A DNA stretch of 64,000 bases from Stieleria mannarensis (lineage in GTDB: Bacteria > Planctomycetota > Planctomycetia > Pirellulales > Pirellulaceae), in the NCBI RefSeq assembly GCF_014154935.1, contig NZ_JACEHH010000014.1:1-64000 (forward strand), in the 5' to 3' direction. Made by a program: the position numbers and the translations under genes. Numbering within the stretch: position 1 is the first letter of the stretch; the number at the start of each line of letters is the position of its first letter. The notes under the pieces are model-generated. The model saw only the letters and a list, made by a program, of their open reading frames with translations, did no database searches and had not been told where the DNA came from. Positions 38,329 to 47,859 of this stretch are shown piece by piece.

Positions 38329-38706
38329 TCACTTCTCATCCACCCAGTCCCAGGCCGCGTCGATTTCGCTGGCGTCGAAGTACTTGATCTTGGCCGCGGT
38401 GAAGGGCTTGCAGAAGATCGCCATCCACTTTTCCCAGGCACTGTCGCCGACCATGGCGATCCGCTCGATGTCGCGGAAGTGCTGGATGTCAAACTTGATG
38501 TCGTCCCACAACGCCCGGGCGGTCCAGCCGTGGAAATCATCCAATTCCAACAGGACTCGAATCTTTCCGTGCTTTTGAATCAACTGTTCGATGTCGGGCC
38601 CGAAGATCTCGTAATCTTCGTGGTTCATGGTGCCACTGACATGCAGGTGAATCACGTTGCTATCGGCTCGAGTCGCCAAATCGACTTCACTGAATCGAAC
38701 ACCCAT
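38329..38706 (-). CDS. SpoIIAA-like STAS protein
   Basis: A 125-residue protein from ATG 38706 (MGVRFSEVDLATRADSNV). It matches the SpoIIAA-like fold: VIHLHVSGTMNHEDYEIFGP, then HGKIRVLLELDDFHGWTARA, then IERIAMVGDSAWEKWM and YFDASEIDAAWDWVDE. Members are small soluble proteins related to lipid-binding or anti-anti-sigma STAS folds, with no defined reaction. Upstream codons in this frame up to 39018 would give an unlikely Arg/Ser-rich extension and are rejected. It is convergent with the SulP-STAS gene; whether it partners that transporter is unknown. Confidence 0.85.
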   Translation of the reverse strand: MGVRFSEVDLATRADSNVIHLHVSGTMNHEDYEIFGPDIEQLIQKHGKIRVLLELDDFHGWTARALWDDIKFDIQHFRDIERIAMVGDSAWEKWMAIFCKPFTAAKIKYFDASEIDAAWDWVDEK

Positions 38707-39020
38707 CAATCGGCCCTTTTGTAGAAGAGAAGAAAAAGAACGAATGCCCCAAAGTCTAGCGGGTGTGGCGGTGGAACGCAAAATTGTGCGGTCGGTCGCG
38801 GATGGAGCAACGCAAGTCGTCGCATGCCTGCCGAGCCATTTTCTGCTCGTTCTGCAATCGCTCTCAAATCTTGCTACCACCAAAATCTTCTCACCATCGT
38901 CTCTTTGATCCTTCCGTCCCCAGATGGTGAAAACGAATGCCGTGGACGCCATCGAGGCTGGAAACCGGTTTTCGGGTATACTGATGGCGCCCTCCGCCCC
39001 AGTCATAGCCCTCCCCACCG
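38707..39020. other. Divergent intergenic gap
   Basis: 314 bp between the divergent SpoIIAA-like and PSCyt1 genes. I see no gene, repeat or recognisable operator here; it should hold both promoters. Confidence 0.5.
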
Positions 39021-42000
39021 ATGCGATTTACCTGCTTTTCCTCCGTTACCCCGATCGGCATCTTTCTGCTGCTGGTCATGCCAATCCGCGTGGCAGCCGG
39101 CGAGCCGGCGGTCGATTTCAACCGCGACATTCGGCCGCTGTTGTTCGGCCGCTGTGTGACGTGCCATGGCCCCGATGAAGCCGAACGGGCCGCGGGGCTG
39201 CGTCTGGACACCGCTGCCGGGGCTCAGGGTGACCTGGGCGGTTACGCGGCTGTCGTTCCCGGCGATGCCGAGGCGAGCGAGTTGATTTTGCGGGTCACCA
39301 GTGACGACCCGGACATGCTGATGCCACCGCCGGGCAAGGGGGATCCGCTCAAACCCGCGGAGATCACGTTGCTGCGACGGTGGATCGATCAGGGCGGGCA
39401 GTATGCGAAACATTGGTCCTACGAAGTTCCCGTCCGGCCGCCGTTGCCAGAGGTATCCGACCCGTCATGGCCGGCCGGGCCGATCGACCATTTCACACTT
39501 GCACGCATGGATGCCGAAGGCTTGCACCCTTCACCGCCGGCCGATCGTCTGACCTTGGCCCGGCGGGTGGCGATTGACTTGACCGGTTTGCCGCCGACGT
39601 GGGATCAGGCCAAGGCGTTTGCTGAGGACCAGCGAGCCGACGCGTATGAGGTGTACGTGGATGCGTTGCTCGCCAGCCCCGCCTTCGGCGAACGTTGGGC
39701 ACGCGTCTGGCTGGACCTGGCTCGTTACGCCGATTCGGCCGGCTACGCCGACGACCCGCCGCGCACCATCTGGGCCTATCGCGACTATGTGATCCGAGCG
39801 ATCAACGACAACCTGCCCTTTGATCAATTCACAATCGAACAGATTGCCGGCGACTTGTTGCCCAGCCCGACCGACCAGCAATTGATCGCCACGGCCTTTC
39901 ATCGCAACACGTTGACCAACAACGAAGGCGGCACGAACGATGAAGAGTTCCGTAACGTCGCGGTCGTCGATCGGGTGAACACGACGATGGCGGTTTGGAT
40001 GGGCACCACGATGGCCTGTGCCCAATGTCACACCCACAAGTACGACCCGATCACCCAAGACGAATACTTTCAATTCTTCGCCTTCTTCAACAGCACCGAA
40101 GACGCCGACAAGCGAAACGAAAGCCCGCTGTTGGATGTTTGGACCGACGACCAGAAACACCGCAAAGCAGAATTGGCCGAACGGATCGAAACGCTCCAAG
40201 CCGAATTGGCCGCCCCCTCCGATCTGGTCGACCGACAACGCGACCAATGGCTGGCCGAATTTTCCTCGCCGCCCGATTGGCACCCCGCCGACGTCGCTGC
40301 CATCGAATCGCAGCGCGCTTTGGAAATCACCGACGACGGCTGGATCCAGGCCGACGCGGACGAATTGGAACGGGACACCTACCAGATCCAAATTTCCACC
40401 TCGAACGAACCGGTCACGGGACTTCGATTGGAAACCTCCGCGTCGCAAAAACGCAACTTTGTGATCTCCAATCTTCACGCGACCTGGACACCGAAGCCAT
40501 CTTCCCCAGTCCAGGCCCGCTACGTTCGCGTCGATCTGCCGGGGAAGTCTCGCTTCTTGCACCTTGCCGAAATCGAAGCGTTCAGCGGCGGGGCGAACGT
40601 CGCGTCGCGCGGCAAAGCCACCCAAAGTTCGACCTACGCCGACGCGGTCGCCGCACGCGTCAACGATGGCAACACCGATGGCGACTACCAAAAGGGATCG
40701 GTGCAACACACCGGCGGCGAAAACGATCCTTGGGTCGAAATTGATTTGGGCAATGTGATGCCGATCGACGATCTGGTGGTGTGGAATCGGACCGATGGCG
40801 GCATCGCAATCATCGAGCGTCTGAACGGTTTCATGGTGTCGTTGTTGGACGATGATCGAAACGTGGTCTGGACACAGCAACCCGATGGCCCAGCCAACGC
40901 GAAACACGCCCTTTCACCCAGCGGAATGCGTACGGTTTCGTTCAGTCATGCGGCGGCCGATCATGAACAGAACGGTTTCCCCGCCACTGCTGTCCTGCAA
41001 ACACCCGCGGATCCCAAGACAGGTTGGGCCGTCGCGCCACAGGTCGGCCGCCCCCATCAGCTGACGCTCGCGCTCGATTCACCGACACCGGAGTCCGAAG
41101 GTGTGCTGACGGTCACGATCGTCCAAGAATCCGTGCACCCGCGTCATCTACTGGATCACTTTCGATTGTCCGTCAGTTCCGATGCGAACTTGACCCGCTG
41201 GGCGACCTTGCCCGCTGCGATCCGCGAGATCGTCGCGAAGAGCAAGGACGACCGGAGCGGGCAAGAAGCGAAACGGATCGACGACTACTTTCGCTCGATC
41301 GCCCCGGCGCTCCGGTCCCAGCGTGACCAACTTCAATCGGCACGCGACGAACTGGCCAAGATGAAGCCGATGACCAGCGTTCCGGTGATGAAACAGTTGC
41401 CCGCGGAAAAACGTCGGGTCACCAAAGTGCAGCTTCGGGGGAACTATCAAAGCACGGGCGATGTGGTCAACGAAGGCACACCCAAAGCCTTTCACCCGAT
41501 CGACAACACCGACAACCCCAACCGTCTCGACCTGGCGCGTTGGCTGGTCGATCCGGCCAATCCGCTGACCCCGCGTGTGATCGTCAATCGACACTGGGAA
41601 CAATTGTTCGGAATCGGGATCGTGGAAACCAGCGAAGAATTCGGATCACAAGGCGAATTGCCCTCTCACCCCGAGTTACTCGACTGGATGGCCGTCGAGT
41701 TTCGTGAAAGCGGGTGGGACGTCAAACGGTTGATCAAATCGATCGTGATGTCATCGACGTATCGTCAAAGCAGCGTGGCGACGCGCGAAGCCATTGCGGC
41801 CGATCCCGGCAACCGGTTGCTGGCTCGTGGCCCCCGATTCCGCGTCTCGGCAGAAATGGTGCGTGACCAGGCCCTGTTCGTCAGTGGCTTGTTGAGCGAC
41901 AAACGCTTCGGCCCGCCGGTCAAACCGCCGCAGCCCGAATTGGGATTGAAAGCCGCCTTCGGATCGGCAACCGACTGGAAAACCAGCCAGGGTGAAGACC

Positions 42001-42458
42001 GTTATCGACGCGGACTGTACACGACGTGGCGACGCAGCAGTCCGTACCCGTCGATGGCCCAGTTCGACGCGCCCAACCGCGAAGTTTGCACCGTCCGTCG
42101 GATTCGCACCAACACCCCGCTTCAAGCGCTGGTGACGCTGAACGATCCCGTCTATGTCGAAGCGGCTCAGGCGTTTGCCAGAAACATGATCCAGGCCGCA
42201 GACTCGCACGAAGGCCGGTTGGACTACGCCTTTCGCACCGCGTTGATTCGTCCGCCGAGCACCGCCGAGACCGAGCGACTGAAACAACTCGTGTCCTCGG
42301 CGACCGAAACGTATCGCCAGTCGATCGACGACGCGATGCAGATGGCCACCGATCCGCTGGGGGCGTTGCCCGAAGACGCCGACCCGGCCGAGTATGCCGC
42401 CTGGACCGTGGTCGCCAACGTGATTTTGAATTTGGATGAATTGCTGATGAAACGTTAA
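39021..42458 (+). CDS. PSCyt1-DUF1549-DUF1553 cytochrome protein with discoidin-like insert
   Basis: A 1,145-residue exported planctomycete protein. Signal peptide: [20 protein letters not shown], cleaved near AAG. The N-terminal PSCyt1 haem domain has [21 protein letters not shown] (CxxCH) and [23 protein letters not shown]1549 covers about 150-370 ([58 protein letters not shown] with a second CxxCH). Residues about 480-630 look like an F5/8-type (discoidin) carbohydrate-binding domain: [58 protein letters not shown]1553 is C-terminal ([38 protein letters not shown]). It is paired with DUF1501 downstream, the standard planctomycete arrangement, often linked to polysaccharide degradation. Confidence 0.9.
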   Translation: MRFTCFSSVTPIGIFLLLVMPIRVAAGEPAVDFNRDIRPLLFGRCVTCHGPDEAERAAGLRLDTAAGAQGDLGGYAAVVPGDAEASELILRVTSDDPDMLMPPPGKGDPLKPAEITLLRRWIDQGGQYAKHWSYEVPVRPPLPEVSDPSWPAGPIDHFTLARMDAEGLHPSPPADRLTLARRVAIDLTGLPPTWDQAKAFAEDQRADAYEVYVDALLASPAFGERWARVWLDLARYADSAGYADDPPRTIWAYRDYVIRAINDNLPFDQFTIEQIAGDLLPSPTDQQLIATAFHRNTLTNNEGGTNDEEFRNVAVVDRVNTTMAVWMGTTMACAQCHTHKYDPITQDEYFQFFAFFNSTEDADKRNESPLLDVWTDDQKHRKAELAERIETLQAELAAPSDLVDRQRDQWLAEFSSPPDWHPADVAAIESQRALEITDDGWIQADADELERDTYQIQISTSNEPVTGLRLETSASQKRNFVISNLHATWTPKPSSPVQARYVRVDLPGKSRFLHLAEIEAFSGGANVASRGKATQSSTYADAVAARVNDGNTDGDYQKGSVQHTGGENDPWVEIDLGNVMPIDDLVVWNRTDGGIAIIERLNGFMVSLLDDDRNVVWTQQPDGPANAKHALSPSGMRTVSFSHAAADHEQNGFPATAVLQTPADPKTGWAVAPQVGRPHQLTLALDSPTPESEGVLTVTIVQESVHPRHLLDHFRLSVSSDANLTRWATLPAAIREIVAKSKDDRSGQEAKRIDDYFRSIAPALRSQRDQLQSARDELAKMKPMTSVPVMKQLPAEKRRVTKVQLRGNYQSTGDVVNEGTPKAFHPIDNTDNPNRLDLARWLVDPANPLTPRVIVNRHWEQLFGIGIVETSEEFGSQGELPSHPELLDWMAVEFRESGWDVKRLIKSIVMSSTYRQSSVATREAIAADPGNRLLARGPRFRVSAEMVRDQALFVSGLLSDKRFGPPVKPPQPELGLKAAFGSATDWKTSQGEDRYRRGLYTTWRRSSPYPSMAQFDAPNREVCTVRRIRTNTPLQALVTLNDPVYVEAAQAFARNMIQAADSHEGRLDYAFRTALIRPPSTAETERLKQLVSSATETYRQSIDDAMQMATDPLGALPEDADPAEYAAWTVVANVILNLDELLMKR

Positions 42459-42463
42459 TCATC

Positions 42464-42546
42464 GTGAATCGCCGTTCAAACGTAGCTACCTTCGCCAGAA
42501 GGTGGATCCCCGCCGCTTCCCACGCTCTGGCGAGCGTGGCTACATC
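42464..42546. repeat. Family C palindromic repeat with leader
   Basis: ATCGTGAATCGCCGTTCAAA precedes GTAGCTACCTTCGCCAGAAG...CCCACGCTCTGGCGAGCGTG + GCTACATC. The first part recurs at 47709-47746. It occupies the gap between the cytochrome and DUF1501 genes; an in-frame ATG at its start is not the DUF1501 start. Confidence 0.75.
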
Positions 42547-42640
42547 GAAGCGATGCTGTCCACTAAGTCATCGATTGACTGCCACCACATCGCTTATTTG
42601 CCGCCAGCTTCCCTCAATCCCCCACTACCTTAATCCCGCC

Positions 42641-44101
42641 ATGGACCCTCAAACCTCGCTCTTGCAATCGCGAACCCGCCGGCATTTCCTGCAGCAGTCC
42701 GCAGCCGGAATCGGGTCGATGGCTTTCGCATCGTTGTTGGCGGGGGACGGTTACGCCGGTGATCCCTCGACAACGCGTGCGAGCGATCCCCTTGCCAGTC
42801 GACCGCCCCACTTTGCCCCGAAAGCGAAGCGGGTGATCTACCTGCACATGACCGGATCGCCACCGAATTTGGATCTGTTTGACTTCAAAGACGAATTGGT
42901 CAAACGCAGCGATCAGGATTGCCCCGATCAATTCCTGGCCGGCCGCGAGTTCGCGTTCACCTCTGGCACGCCGAAGCTGATGGGTTCGCCGCGCAAGTGG
43001 CAGCGTGTCGGGCAAGCCGGCATGTGGATGTCCGACGCGATTCCCCACTTCCATGGAATCGCCGACGAGATGTGTGTCGTGCACTCGATGTACACCGACC
43101 AATTCAACCACGCGCCGGCGGAGTTGTTGGTTTACACCGGTTCGCCCCGCAGCGGTCGCCCCTCGATGGGATCCTGGATCACATACGGACTGGGCAGCGA
43201 AAACGAAAACCTGCCCGGGTTCGTCGTTCTAATCTCCAGCGGTGTGCAACCCAACGGCGGCAAAAACTCCTTCGGCAGCGGCTTCCTGCCGTCGGTCTAC
43301 CAGGGCGTGCAGTGTCGATCCAAGGGCGACCCCGTGCTGTACTCGTCCGACCCGCCGGGGATGAGTCGCGCGATGCGACGCGAGACGCTCGACGCGCTGG
43401 CGGACCTGAACCAGATGCAAGCCGAACAGATGGGGCATCCGGAAACCCTGACGCGGATCTCGCAATATGAACTAGCCTTTCGCATGCAGACCTCGGTTCC
43501 CGAGGTGATGGACATCTCGGCCGAGTCACAGAAGACGCTGGACGAATACGGTGCGACGCCGGGTGCGTCCAGTCTGGCAAACAATTGTTTGCTCGCCCGC
43601 CGTCTGGTCGAATCCGGAGTGCGGTTTGTGCAGCTGTTCGATTGGGGCTGGGACTTTCACGGCACCCAAGCGGCGACCGGACTGACCGACGGTTTGACCA
43701 ACAAGTGCGCAACGATGGACAAACCCGTCGCGGCGCTGATCCGCGATTTGAAACAGCGTGGGTTGCTGGAAGACACGTTGGTCGTTTGGGGCGGCGAGTT
43801 CGGCAGGACGCCGTTCCGCGAAGGCCGGACGGCGAAGAGCAAGATCCTCGGTCGCGATCACTACCCCGACGTGTTCACGATGTGGATGGCCGGCGGCGGC
43901 ATCAAGGGCGGATTCGAATACGGCCAGAGCGACGAATTGGGATTCGGTGTCGCCGAGAACCCGGTCCATGTGCATGACCTGCAAGCGACGATCCTGCACC
44001 AGCTGGGGTTCGATCACGAGCGATTGACGTACCGATTCCAGGGTCGCGATTTTCGCTTGACCGACGTCCACGGACACGTGGTCAAAGCGTTGCTGGCGTA
44101 G
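42641..44101 (+). CDS. DUF1501 protein, Tat-exported
   Basis: 486 residues from ATG 42641 (MDPQTSLLQSRTRRHFLQQS). Twin-arginine signal: SRTRRHFLQQSAAGIGSMAF, cleavage after GYAG. Conserved DUF1501 segments: RVIYLHMTGSPPNLDLFDFK, MCVVHSMYTDQFNHAPAELL, GSWITYGLGSENENLPGFVV, NNCLLARRLVESGVRFVQLF, VVWGGEFGRTPF, RDHYPDVFTMWMAGGGIKGG and LQATILHQLGFDHERLTYRF. DUF1501 belongs to the alkaline phosphatase/sulfatase-like superfamily, and its physiological substrate is not established. Translation from the in-frame ATG at 42464 would read through a family C repeat, so it is rejected. It is the partner of the upstream PSCyt1/DUF1549/DUF1553 gene, with a 182-bp gap. Confidence 0.92.
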   Translation: MDPQTSLLQSRTRRHFLQQSAAGIGSMAFASLLAGDGYAGDPSTTRASDPLASRPPHFAPKAKRVIYLHMTGSPPNLDLFDFKDELVKRSDQDCPDQFLAGREFAFTSGTPKLMGSPRKWQRVGQAGMWMSDAIPHFHGIADEMCVVHSMYTDQFNHAPAELLVYTGSPRSGRPSMGSWITYGLGSENENLPGFVVLISSGVQPNGGKNSFGSGFLPSVYQGVQCRSKGDPVLYSSDPPGMSRAMRRETLDALADLNQMQAEQMGHPETLTRISQYELAFRMQTSVPEVMDISAESQKTLDEYGATPGASSLANNCLLARRLVESGVRFVQLFDWGWDFHGTQAATGLTDGLTNKCATMDKPVAALIRDLKQRGLLEDTLVVWGGEFGRTPFREGRTAKSKILGRDHYPDVFTMWMAGGGIKGGFEYGQSDELGFGVAENPVHVHDLQATILHQLGFDHERLTYRFQGRDFRLTDVHGHVVKALLA

Positions 44102-44102
44102 G

Positions 44103-44789
44103 TCAATCGCTCAGGTCGATGACTTTCGTGATCTTCGGTTCGTAGTCGTTAAAGCCGAATCCACCGTGCGTCACCTCAATGCGCCAGGTCTTACGAATCG
44201 GATGTCCGCCTTTGGTGGCCGAGTTGACCAGGACGTGTACCGACGTGTCGGAACGGTTTTTGGGTTCGTTCACGACGGACCAATCGGCGACGCTGTACAG
44301 TCGCGACGGGCGCGTGTTTCGAGCCCAGTAGTCGGTGCCATCACCACCACGTCGTTGTTCATCCAGCCAGTCTTCAACGTGGTCGACCGCCAGTCTGGAA
44401 TAGTATCCGAGCGGGTCGCTTAAGTTCTGTGCCGAACTGATCTTGGGGACGGATTGTTTGGTCGCAATCTTGAAATCCGACCCGATCGTGATGCGATATC
44501 GTTCGGGAGCGACGGCACGCCCGAGCCGGTCCAATCGATGGACCAGCACGGTGACGTGCGCGCCCGATGATTCCTGGATCTGCCAATCGACCAGTGACGT
44601 GAAGCGATGCGGATCACTGAACTGCTCCCAAAATGGCTGAGTGTCACGCCCCGTCTTTTCAGCCGTCAACCAATCTTGGACCAAGGCTTCGGCAACCTGG
44701 CTTCGTTGTGTCGCATCGAAGTGTCCCAGGTAGCTCAGGACGCCAAAAGGCAAGAAAAAGACGGTGGCCAATAAGGCGATCGTGCGCAT
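44103..44789 (-). CDS. Exported hypothetical protein with internal duplication
   Basis: 228 residues from ATG 44789 (MRTIALLATVFFLPFGVLSY), an N-terminal signal or anchor; ATG 44831 would add 14 polar residues before the hydrophobic segment. Two homologous units are visible: DWLTAEKTGRDTQPFWEQ...FTSLVDWQI and DWLDEQRRGGDGTDYWARNT...LYSVADWSV, each followed by a beta-rich stretch ending VTVLVHRL or VHVLVNSA. The function is unknown. It ends 1 bp beyond the convergent DUF1501 stop, so the two transcripts must overlap. Confidence 0.75.
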   Translation of the reverse strand: MRTIALLATVFFLPFGVLSYLGHFDATQRSQVAEALVQDWLTAEKTGRDTQPFWEQFSDPHRFTSLVDWQIQESSGAHVTVLVHRLDRLGRAVAPERYRITIGSDFKIATKQSVPKISSAQNLSDPLGYYSRLAVDHVEDWLDEQRRGGDGTDYWARNTRPSRLYSVADWSVVNEPKNRSDTSVHVLVNSATKGGHPIRKTWRIEVTHGGFGFNDYEPKITKVIDLSD

Positions 44790-45138
44790 CGTGATAGGTC
44801 CAGATGTAGCGGGGGAGGATCGTTCAACCATGGCACGCGTTGGCTGGACAGGTTTGGCGAACTGTCGACGTGTCAGCGAATGTTCTTTCAGTCGAATGGT
44901 CTATGGAGGTTGCGCGGAATGATCGAGCGGTTTGGACCAGAGGGGTGAAACCGAATAGAATGGAAGGATCGAAACGGATGTCCCGCACGTTGGTGTCTCG
45001 CCTTGAGGCGATTGTCCGTCGCTGCTTTGCAGCGAGGATCGACCGCCGGGAAGGGCGGTCGTACGAGGGCGGTCGTACGCTGAGGGGCGACCTTTGATGG
45101 ACGGTCAACATCGCGTTTTTTATCCAAGGGTTTCATCG
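44790..45138. other. Divergent gap upstream of astA
   Basis: About 350 bp. The first 190 bp hold nothing recognisable and presumably the promoter of the leftward gene. From 44986 it is filled by a family B repeat, followed by a short AT-rich stretch before the astA start. Confidence 0.5.
44986..45095. repeat. Family B repeat
   Basis: ACGTTGGTGTCTCGCCTTGA + GGCGATT, then GTCGCTGCTTTGCAGCGA (a small palindrome), then GACCGCCGGGAAGGGCGGTC + GTACGAGGGCGGTCGTACG. Related copies lie at 49252-49330 and 56151-56222. Confidence 0.75.
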
Positions 45139-46188
45139 ATGCACCACATCCGGCTCGTTCGACCGGCGGACCTGGACGCCCTGTTCGACTTGGCCGGCAA
45201 GTCGACGTACGGGTTGACCACGCTGACGCCGGATCGCGATCGACTGGCCAAACGGATCGAAGAATCCGAGACCGGCGAGTCGCCGTTGTTGGTTTGGGTC
45301 GAGGGTGCTGAGCAGCGGGTGATCGGGACCGCCGGGCTGTTCACCCACGTCGGTGATTCTTCCAAAGGCGAACCGTTTTATGCGTTCCGGCTGGAACGCA
45401 GCATTCATCGATCCGAGGCCTTGAACGTGCGCACGGAAGTCGACACGTTGCACCTGGCGAAAATCTTTGACGGTCCGACCGAGCTGGGGACGTTGTTCTT
45501 AGACCCGCAATTTCGCGGGGGCGGGAAAGGCCGCGTGTTGTCGCTGTCACGGTTCATGTTGATCGCCCGTGACCCGGAACACTACGATCGTCAAGTCATC
45601 GCGGAAATGCGAGGTGTGATCGACCAGGACGGTCGGTCGCCGTTTTGGGACGCCGTCGGGCGACACTTTTTTAAAGTCGATTTTCCGATCGCCGACACCC
45701 AGTCGTTTCGCGACAAACGGTTTATCGCCGAACTGATGCCGAGCCATCCGATTTATGTGCCGCTGCTCCCCAAGCAAGCGCGTGAGGTGATCGGAAAGGT
45801 GCACAGCCACACCGAGCCGGCGCTGCGGTTGCTGGAATCCGAGGGTTTTCACGAAGCTCAAATGGTCGACATCTTCGACGGGGGGCCTTGCATTCGCTGT
45901 GACCGCAAAGCGATTCGAACGATCCTGGAATCCAGTCGCGTTGAGCTGACGGGCGTCTTCACCGCCAGCGCCGACGCCAAGATGGATACCCTGGTTGCGA
46001 CCGCTGACGGCCCCTTTCGTTGCGTCGGATGTGCGACGCGGCGAACGGCCGATGGAATCCAAATGCAACCACAAGACGTCGACAGTCTGGGCGTGTCGGT
46101 GGGCGATTCCATGATCGTCTCGCCACTGAAAGGTACGGCCAAAGCATTCTGGACCGACGAGACGGCGAACCAAGTGGAGCCCTCATGA
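45139..46188 (+). CDS. astA: Arginine N-succinyltransferase
   Basis: 349 residues from ATG 45139 (MHHIRLVRPADLDALFDLAG). It catalyses the first step of the AST pathway: succinyl-CoA + L-arginine to N2-succinylarginine, in the cytoplasm. Family features: YGLTTLTPDRDRLAKRIEES, LGTLFLDPQFRGGGKGRVLS (acyl-CoA-binding GNAT-like part), ARDPEHYDRQVIAEMRGVID, SPFWDAVGRHFFKVDFP, FIAELMPSHPIYVPLLPKQA and GFHEAQMVDIFDGGPCI. The length is close to the usual 340-345. An upstream in-frame ATG at 45094 is less likely. The stop overlaps the astD start (ATGA), implying translational coupling. Confidence 0.93.
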   Translation: MHHIRLVRPADLDALFDLAGKSTYGLTTLTPDRDRLAKRIEESETGESPLLVWVEGAEQRVIGTAGLFTHVGDSSKGEPFYAFRLERSIHRSEALNVRTEVDTLHLAKIFDGPTELGTLFLDPQFRGGGKGRVLSLSRFMLIARDPEHYDRQVIAEMRGVIDQDGRSPFWDAVGRHFFKVDFPIADTQSFRDKRFIAELMPSHPIYVPLLPKQAREVIGKVHSHTEPALRLLESEGFHEAQMVDIFDGGPCIRCDRKAIRTILESSRVELTGVFTASADAKMDTLVATADGPFRCVGCATRRTADGIQMQPQDVDSLGVSVGDSMIVSPLKGTAKAFWTDETANQVEPS

Positions 46189-47636
46189 CAGCATCCGATT
46201 CGCCATCAACATTGGTGGCCTGCTTTCCGGGGACCGACCAAGTGGTCTGGGACGGCACGACGGCGACGGAAACCGACGTGGGGGATGCTGTCGCCAACGC
46301 AAGGTCCGCACTTGCGGCCTGGCAGTCCACAGCGGTCGAGGACCGCATTGCCGTGGCGGAACGATTCGCCGCCTTGGCGACCGATCAACAAGATTCGATC
46401 GCCGATCAGATCAGCCGCGAAACCGGTAAACCGAAGTGGGAAGCGACCGCCGAGGCTAAGTTGGTGCCGGCAAAGGTCAAACTGGCCGTCCAAGCCTATC
46501 GCGAGCGCAGCGGTTCGCGACAGATCGATCTGCCGCAGGGGACCGGACGGGTGGTTTACCGTGGCGTGGGAGTGATGGCGGTGCTCGGTCCGTTTAACTT
46601 CCCCGCCCACTTACCCAATGGCCACATCGTTCCGGCGCTGGTCGCGGGCAACACGGTCGTCTTCAAACCCAGCGAGATGACGCCGGGCACGGGCGAACTG
46701 CTTTGTCAACTTTGGCACCAGGCTGGCCTGCCGTCTGGAACGCTGCAGCTGGTTCAGGGCGACGGGGCCGTCGGCGCCGCGCTCGTTTCGCAAGCGGTCG
46801 ACGGGGTCTTGTTCACGGGAAGCTATGCCGCCGGATGCGCGATCCATCGGTCGTTGGCGGGGCGGCCGGAAGTGCAGTTGGCGTTGGAGATGGGCGGCAA
46901 CAACCCGCTTGTCGTTCATCGGGCCAAGGATTTTGATGCGGCAGCCTATCTGTGTGCCGTCTCGGCGTACGCCACCGCTGGCCAGCGTTGCACGTGCGCC
47001 CGCCGTTTGATTTTGGTCGACGACGCCGATGCCGATCCGCTCCTCGAACGCTTGGTCCGTCATTGCGAGACGCTTCGGGTCGGATTGCCCGAAGACGATC
47101 CGGCGCCGTTTTGCGGACCGTTGATTTCCGCGGCCGCGGCAGACCGCGTGTTGGACGCCCAGGCGTCGTGGCTGGACGCCGGCGCGAGGGCACTCGTTTC
47201 CGCGCAACGTGACCGGCGCAATCCCGCGCTCGTGCGTCCGGGACTGATCGATGTGACGACGATGGCCGATCGAAGCGACGAAGAAGTGTTCGGGCCGCTG
47301 CTGCAAGTCATCCGTGTGGCGGACTTTGATGCGGCACTCGACCAGGCTAACCGGACGGCGTACGGATTGTCGGCGTCGTTGCTGTCAGATGACCCGGCAA
47401 TATTCGATCGGTTTCGAACACACATCCGCGCCGGCGTTGTCAATTGGAATCAACCGACGGTGGGTGCCAGCGGCCGGTTACCGTTCGGCGGCTTGGGGGC
47501 GTCGGGGAATCATCGCCCCAGCGGCTATTTCGCGGCCGACTACTGCAGCGACGCCGCCGCGGTGCTGGAATCGGATTCTTTATCGTTGCCCGCGACCATC
47601 CTGCCTGGGATCGAGGTCGCGGGGAACACTCCGTAG
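46185..47636 (+). CDS. astD: Succinylglutamate-semialdehyde dehydrogenase
   Basis: 483 residues, an NAD(P)-dependent aldehyde dehydrogenase that oxidises N-succinylglutamate 5-semialdehyde to N-succinylglutamate. ALDH motifs: VMAVLGPFNFPAHLPNGHIV, VFKPSEMTPGTGELLCQLWH, LFTGSYAAG, LALEMGGNNPLVV (catalytic Glu) and TAGQRCTCARRLIL (nucleophilic Cys). EEVFGPLLQVIRV and FGGLGASGNHRPSGYFAADY are typical of AstD. The ATG overlaps the astA stop. The TAG stop (47634-47636) lies within a family A repeat, so the repeat supplies the end of the gene. The gap to astB is 223 bp and full of repeats. Confidence 0.92.
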   Translation: MTASDSPSTLVACFPGTDQVVWDGTTATETDVGDAVANARSALAAWQSTAVEDRIAVAERFAALATDQQDSIADQISRETGKPKWEATAEAKLVPAKVKLAVQAYRERSGSRQIDLPQGTGRVVYRGVGVMAVLGPFNFPAHLPNGHIVPALVAGNTVVFKPSEMTPGTGELLCQLWHQAGLPSGTLQLVQGDGAVGAALVSQAVDGVLFTGSYAAGCAIHRSLAGRPEVQLALEMGGNNPLVVHRAKDFDAAAYLCAVSAYATAGQRCTCARRLILVDDADADPLLERLVRHCETLRVGLPEDDPAPFCGPLISAAAADRVLDAQASWLDAGARALVSAQRDRRNPALVRPGLIDVTTMADRSDEEVFGPLLQVIRVADFDAALDQANRTAYGLSASLLSDDPAIFDRFRTHIRAGVVNWNQPTVGASGRLPFGGLGASGNHRPSGYFAADYCSDAAAVLESDSLSLPATILPGIEVAGNTP

Positions 47637-47665
47637 CGGAAGCCGCCAAGGCTTTCGGCGAAAGC
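47633..47665. repeat. Family A repeat half at astD stop
   Basis: GTAGCGGAAGCCGCCAAGGC + TTTCGGCGAAAGCC. The TAG of this motif is the astD stop codon. Only one arm is evident here. Confidence 0.7.
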
Positions 47666-47708
47666 CTAAACCCAAACTCTATCTGGACAGCGCCACGTTG
47701 CAAAAAAA

Positions 47709-47855
47709 CATCGTGAATCGCCGGTCAAACCTAGCTACCTTCGCGCACTTCATCATTCTGCCCCGTATCATTCTGCCATCCCTCTCCTGACCCCAACGAC
47801 GCGACAGGACACCGAATCCGGGTGGAGAGGTAGGAAGATTTTGGAGGTAGGAAAA
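47709..47855. repeat. Repeat mosaic upstream of astB
   Basis: Three pieces lie in order. First, a family C leader ATCGTGAATCGCCGGTCAAA + CCTAGCTACCTTCGC (47709-47746). Second, a tandem ATCATTCTGCCCCGTATCAT + TCTGCC (47752-47779), the reverse complement of the motif at 62082-62130. Third, a tandem GAGGTAGGAAGATTTTGGAG + GTAGGAAA (47826-47855). The last copy contributes GGAGGT about 12 nt before the astB ATG and may serve as its Shine-Dalgarno. Confidence 0.7.
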
Positions 47856-47859
47856 AAAC

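Noticed and set aside
42464-42640. Longer N-terminus for the DUF1501 protein
   Set aside because: It translates a family C repeat and would bury the twin-arginine signal; ATG 42641 is preferred.
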